Assembly: GCA_029004655.1 (NCBI GenBank)
Contig: JAQVYP010000078.1
Span: forward strand, 1 to 8,061
Direction: 5' to 3'
DNA length: 8,061 nt
Source of the DNA: Oscillospiraceae bacterium
Lineage (GTDB): Bacteria; Bacillota; Clostridia; Oscillospirales; Acutalibacteraceae
A model generated the notes under the pieces. The model saw only the letters and a list, made by a program, of their open reading frames with translations. It searched no databases and was not told the origin of the DNA. This document shows, in pieces, positions 5,945-8,061 of the stretch. Each line of letters starts with the position of its first letter. The first letter of the stretch is position 1. A program made the translations under genes and the position numbers.

Positions 5945-5968
5945 GACGTCACAATTAACTGTGACGCC
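5945..5968 (-). other. Hairpin in the 3' region of the glnA-ANTAR transcript
   Basis: On the minus strand GGCGTCACA (5968-5960) can pair with TGTGACGTC (5953-5945) around six bases, with one G-U that would be a C-A mismatch on the other strand. It sits just before the terminator hairpin at 5904-5933, so the minus-strand transcript would end in two adjacent hairpins. Confidence 0.45.
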
Positions 5969-6180
5969 CTTGTCATTATTATCATATGCATCTGCTCAAA
6001 CAGTAATTACACTATTTAGTTATAACTTTAAAATCCGATAGACTCGGTATGTTTCATTACAATTATTATGTATTGCCGGTTTTCAAACTAGGTATGCCTT
6101 AAAAGTTCCTCTCTTTTTTTACCGCACCAAGAATTCTATATCCAGCAACTTTTAATACACAGGTTTTGACTTGCTATTCT
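5969..6180. other. Intergenic stretch downstream of the ANTAR gene, no gene seen
   Basis: No open frame with a ribosome binding site is visible on either strand. The one structure is a perfect 9-bp inverted repeat, TTAAAAGTT (6099-6107) and AACTTTTAA (6147-6155), with 39 bases between the arms. On the minus strand this would be the first part of the 3' untranslated region. I do not recognise a known RNA family. Confidence 0.4.
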
Positions 6181-6750
6181 CTACCCTTCGTATGTTTTTA
6201 AAATTGATGTTGCAACCTCTCTTTTTGGAATGCGCATATCCATTGCTTGCTTTTCTATAAATTTATGCGCCTCCTCCTCAGTCATTTTTAAATACTCAAT
6301 TAATATACATTTTGCGCGGTTAATATAACGTATATCTTCAATCGTCTTTTGTAATTGTATATTTTCATTTTGTAATCCTATCATTCTTTTTTGAGAAGCC
6401 GTCATAAGTTTAAGCGCATTCCAAAAAGTCTGACGGTTAATCGGTTTTGCAACTACAAACACACCATAATCTTCGACCTGTGCAGACACCTCATCTGCAA
6501 GCTCGCTTCTGACAATCATCATAATCTGCAGCATACTTTTATGTGCTATACTTAATGCCAACTCGGTTCCAAACTCATCTATTAGCGGTGCATTAATAAT
6601 ACACAAATCAAAATCTCTTTCAATTAAAATGCGTCTTGCTTCATTTCCGCGTTTAGCACTTGTTATTTCTTTATATGAATCGGCAGTTAAAAGCTCTTCA
6701 AAAAGTACTTGTGATTTTTCGGAGCTTGATACAATTAATACACTATTCAA
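6181..6750 (-). CDS. ANTAR-domain RNA-binding regulator with a degenerate receiver domain (NitR-like)
   Basis: With the chosen start this is a 189-residue cytoplasmic protein. Residues 1-115 have the outline of a receiver: strand SVLIVSSS at 3-10, strand DLCIINAPL at 48-56, and VVAKP at 99-103. The phosphoacceptor position is N53 instead of aspartate and the acidic pair after strand 1 is absent, while K102 is kept, so phosphorylation is not expected. A helical linker (about 118-142) leads to an ANTAR domain at about 136-186 with the family string RAKCIL, then EEEAHKFIEKQAMDMR and REVATSIL. ANTAR domains bind paired hairpins in leader RNA and prevent termination. The place right after glnA matches NitR-type genes of Clostridia, so it probably controls glnA or other nitrogen genes by antitermination; its target leader is not in the window. 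The start is a TTG at 6750 with AAAGGCGG seven bases upstream; a TTG seven codons earlier has no ribosome binding site. Confidence 0.88.
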   Translation of the reverse strand: MNSVLIVSSSEKSQVLFEELLTADSYKEITSAKRGNEARRILIERDFDLCIINAPLIDEFGTELALSIAHKSMLQIMMIVRSELADEVSAQVEDYGVFVVAKPINRQTFWNALKLMTASQKRMIGLQNENIQLQKTIEDIRYINRAKCILIEYLKMTEEEAHKFIEKQAMDMRIPKREVATSILKTYEG

Positions 6751-6757
6751 ATCACCA

Positions 6758-6765
6758 CCGCCTTT
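6758..6765 (-). promoter_or_regulatory. Ribosome binding site deciding the ANTAR gene start
   Basis: AAAGGCGG on the minus strand, one base off AAAGGAGG, lies seven bases before the TTG at 6750. It falls inside the frame if the upstream TTG at 6771 were used, which argues for the shorter protein. Confidence 0.6.
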
Positions 6766-6778
6766 ACACAAAGTATGA

Positions 6779-8047
6779 TTACTTATGGTTATTCCATTCT
6801 ACAAGCTTAATTTCTAAAAACTTGTTAAACATTTCTTCAGATAAATTATTTTTAACAAAATCACTCTCCGCCAAAATATCCAAAGCCTGTTTTAAATTAT
6901 TTGGAAGAGACTTAATATTTTTCAGCTGATCTATGTCTGCGTTGTATAAGTTGATATCCGTTGGTTTTGAAAGCTCCAGTCTATTTTCGATTGCATCAAG
7001 ACCCGCATGCAAAACAAGGGCGAATGTTAGATATGGATTACAAGATGGATCTGGAGAGCGAAGTTCCATTCTGGAATGTTCGCCTGTTGCTGCCGGAATA
7101 CGAATTAACTGCGAACGGTTTTGGTGCGACCATGATACATATTTAGGAGCTTCAAAGGCACCAAAACGGGCATATGAATTTAAAATAGGGTTTGCAAATG
7201 CAGTTATATCCAATATTTTATCAAGTACGCCTGCAATAAAGCTTTCAGCCAAATTGAAATAATCTTTATTATTACTGTCAAAAATATTAAACCCATTTTT
7301 AGAAAGAGACAAGTTGATGTGAAGACCACTTCCGCTTTTATCGACAATTGGTTTTGGCATAAATGATGCAAATAAACCATTCATCGAAGCAATGGTACTA
7401 ACAACAGATTTGAATGTAATAAAATTATCTGCTGCTATTAAAGCATTACTATACCTGAAGACTATTTCATTTTGTCCGGGCCCTTGTTCATGATGAGAGC
7501 TTTCCGGTTTTATCCCCATTTGTTCCAGGGTTAAACAAATTTCTCTTCGTACATTTTCGCATTTATCAACTGGAGCAATATCCAAATAGCCACCATTATC
7601 ATAAGGGATATCAGTTGGGTTTCCTTTTTCATCTGTTTCAAAAAGATAAAACTCACACTCTGAACCTACCTTGCATTCATATCCCATATCTTCTGCACGC
7701 ATTATTGCTTGCTTTAGAATACCTCTCGTATTCCCTTCAAAATCTCTTCCATCAGAATGCTTTATATCACAAAAAAAACGTACAACACGCCCCTGCTGCG
7801 GTCTCCATGGCAGTATGCTTAAGGTGGAAGGGTCAGGATATAAAAATAAATCCGATTTTTCAATATTCATAAAACCTGAAATAGCAGAAGCATCAAATGA
7901 TATACCACTTTTAAAAGCTCTGTCAAGTTCATCCGGCATAATGGAGATGTTTTTTTGAACACCTAGAATATCACAAAATGCAAGCCTGATAAACTTAACA
8001 TCATTTTCTTTTACAAACTGTAAAACCTCTTCCATTGTATATTTCAT
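6779..8047 (-). CDS. glnA: Glutamine synthetase, class I (short clostridial form)
   Basis: Joins ammonia to glutamate using ATP, the central step of ammonium assimilation; a cytoplasmic dodecamer by family. The protein is complete at 422 residues, shorter than B. subtilis (444) and E. coli (469). Motifs in order: FDASAISGF at 51-59, GSECEFYLF at 128-136 with metal ligands E130 and E132, and HHEQGPGQNEI at 185-195 with E187 and E194. Then come the ATP-site signature KPIVDKSGSGLHINLS at 232-247 with H243, YARFGAFEAP at 292-301 with E299 as the probable glutamate flap, NRSQLIRIP at 310-318, and RMELRSPDPSCNPYL at 326-340. The flap segment is one residue shorter than the common form (YKRLVPGYEAP), as I recall for some clostridial enzymes. 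The ATG at 8047 is preceded by AGGGGG at the window edge. The ANTAR gene follows after 28 bases, so the two are probably co-transcribed. The promoter and any antitermination leader lie beyond the window. Confidence 0.97.
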   Translation of the reverse strand: MKYTMEEVLQFVKENDVKFIRLAFCDILGVQKNISIMPDELDRAFKSGISFDASAISGFMNIEKSDLFLYPDPSTLSILPWRPQQGRVVRFFCDIKHSDGRDFEGNTRGILKQAIMRAEDMGYECKVGSECEFYLFETDEKGNPTDIPYDNGGYLDIAPVDKCENVRREICLTLEQMGIKPESSHHEQGPGQNEIVFRYSNALIAADNFITFKSVVSTIASMNGLFASFMPKPIVDKSGSGLHINLSLSKNGFNIFDSNNKDYFNLAESFIAGVLDKILDITAFANPILNSYARFGAFEAPKYVSWSHQNRSQLIRIPAATGEHSRMELRSPDPSCNPYLTFALVLHAGLDAIENRLELSKPTDINLYNADIDQLKNIKSLPNNLKQALDILAESDFVKNNLSEEMFNKFLEIKLVEWNNHK

Positions 8048-8061
8048 TGTTTTATCCCCCT

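Noticed and set aside
6660..8047. Plus-strand frames opposite the ANTAR and glnA genes
   Set aside because: They overlap two well-supported minus-strand genes and show no family motifs or translation signals.

Overview
The window is low in G+C and reads like a chromosomal stretch from an anaerobic low-G+C Clostridia-type Firmicute. The evidence is Shine-Dalgarno sites of the AGGAGG type, two TTG starts, a short class-I glutamine synthetase followed by an ANTAR-domain protein, and nucleobase permeases of the kinds common in Clostridia. An Oscillospiraceae/Ruminococcaceae-like host is my inference and cannot be proved from this sequence. All six genes I accept are on the minus strand, so transcription runs from the right end to the left.

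Layout in the direction of transcription: (1) 8047-6181, glnA followed after 28 nt by an ANTAR RNA-binding protein whose receiver domain has lost its phosphorylation site; together these form a nitrogen-assimilation unit. (2) 6180-5166, about 1 kb without a convincing gene. It holds hairpins and a likely terminator for the glnA unit, two 157-bp palindromic repeat elements (5710-5866 and 5340-5496), an orphan minus-strand terminator between them, and a promoter for the next operon. (3) 5165-3776, a GtrA-type membrane protein overlapping a GtrB/DPM-like glycosyltransferase, a probable lipid-linked sugar module for cell-surface glycosylation. (4) 3397-1919, a uracil permease (UraA type) with a leader of about 150 nt. 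(5) 1668-259, an AzgA-type purine (adenine/hypoxanthine/guanine) permease with a perfect palindrome just before its ribosome binding site and a strong terminator at 193-234. (6) 1-140, a third copy of the 157-bp element, cut by the window edge.

The least ordinary content is the 157-bp repeat family. Two copies (1-140 and 5710-5866) are almost identical and inverted. The third (5340-5496) is diverged, yet 7 of the 15 base pairs of one stem changed on both sides so that pairing is kept, and two non-complementary internal-loop strings stayed identical. That pattern suggests a folded nucleic acid with a conserved recognition site, carried by a MITE-like element.

Functionally, the genes cover nitrogen assimilation (glnA and its probable RNA-level regulator), nucleobase salvage (two permeases) and envelope glycan modification. 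I see no tRNA, rRNA, CRISPR array, transposase or phage gene.
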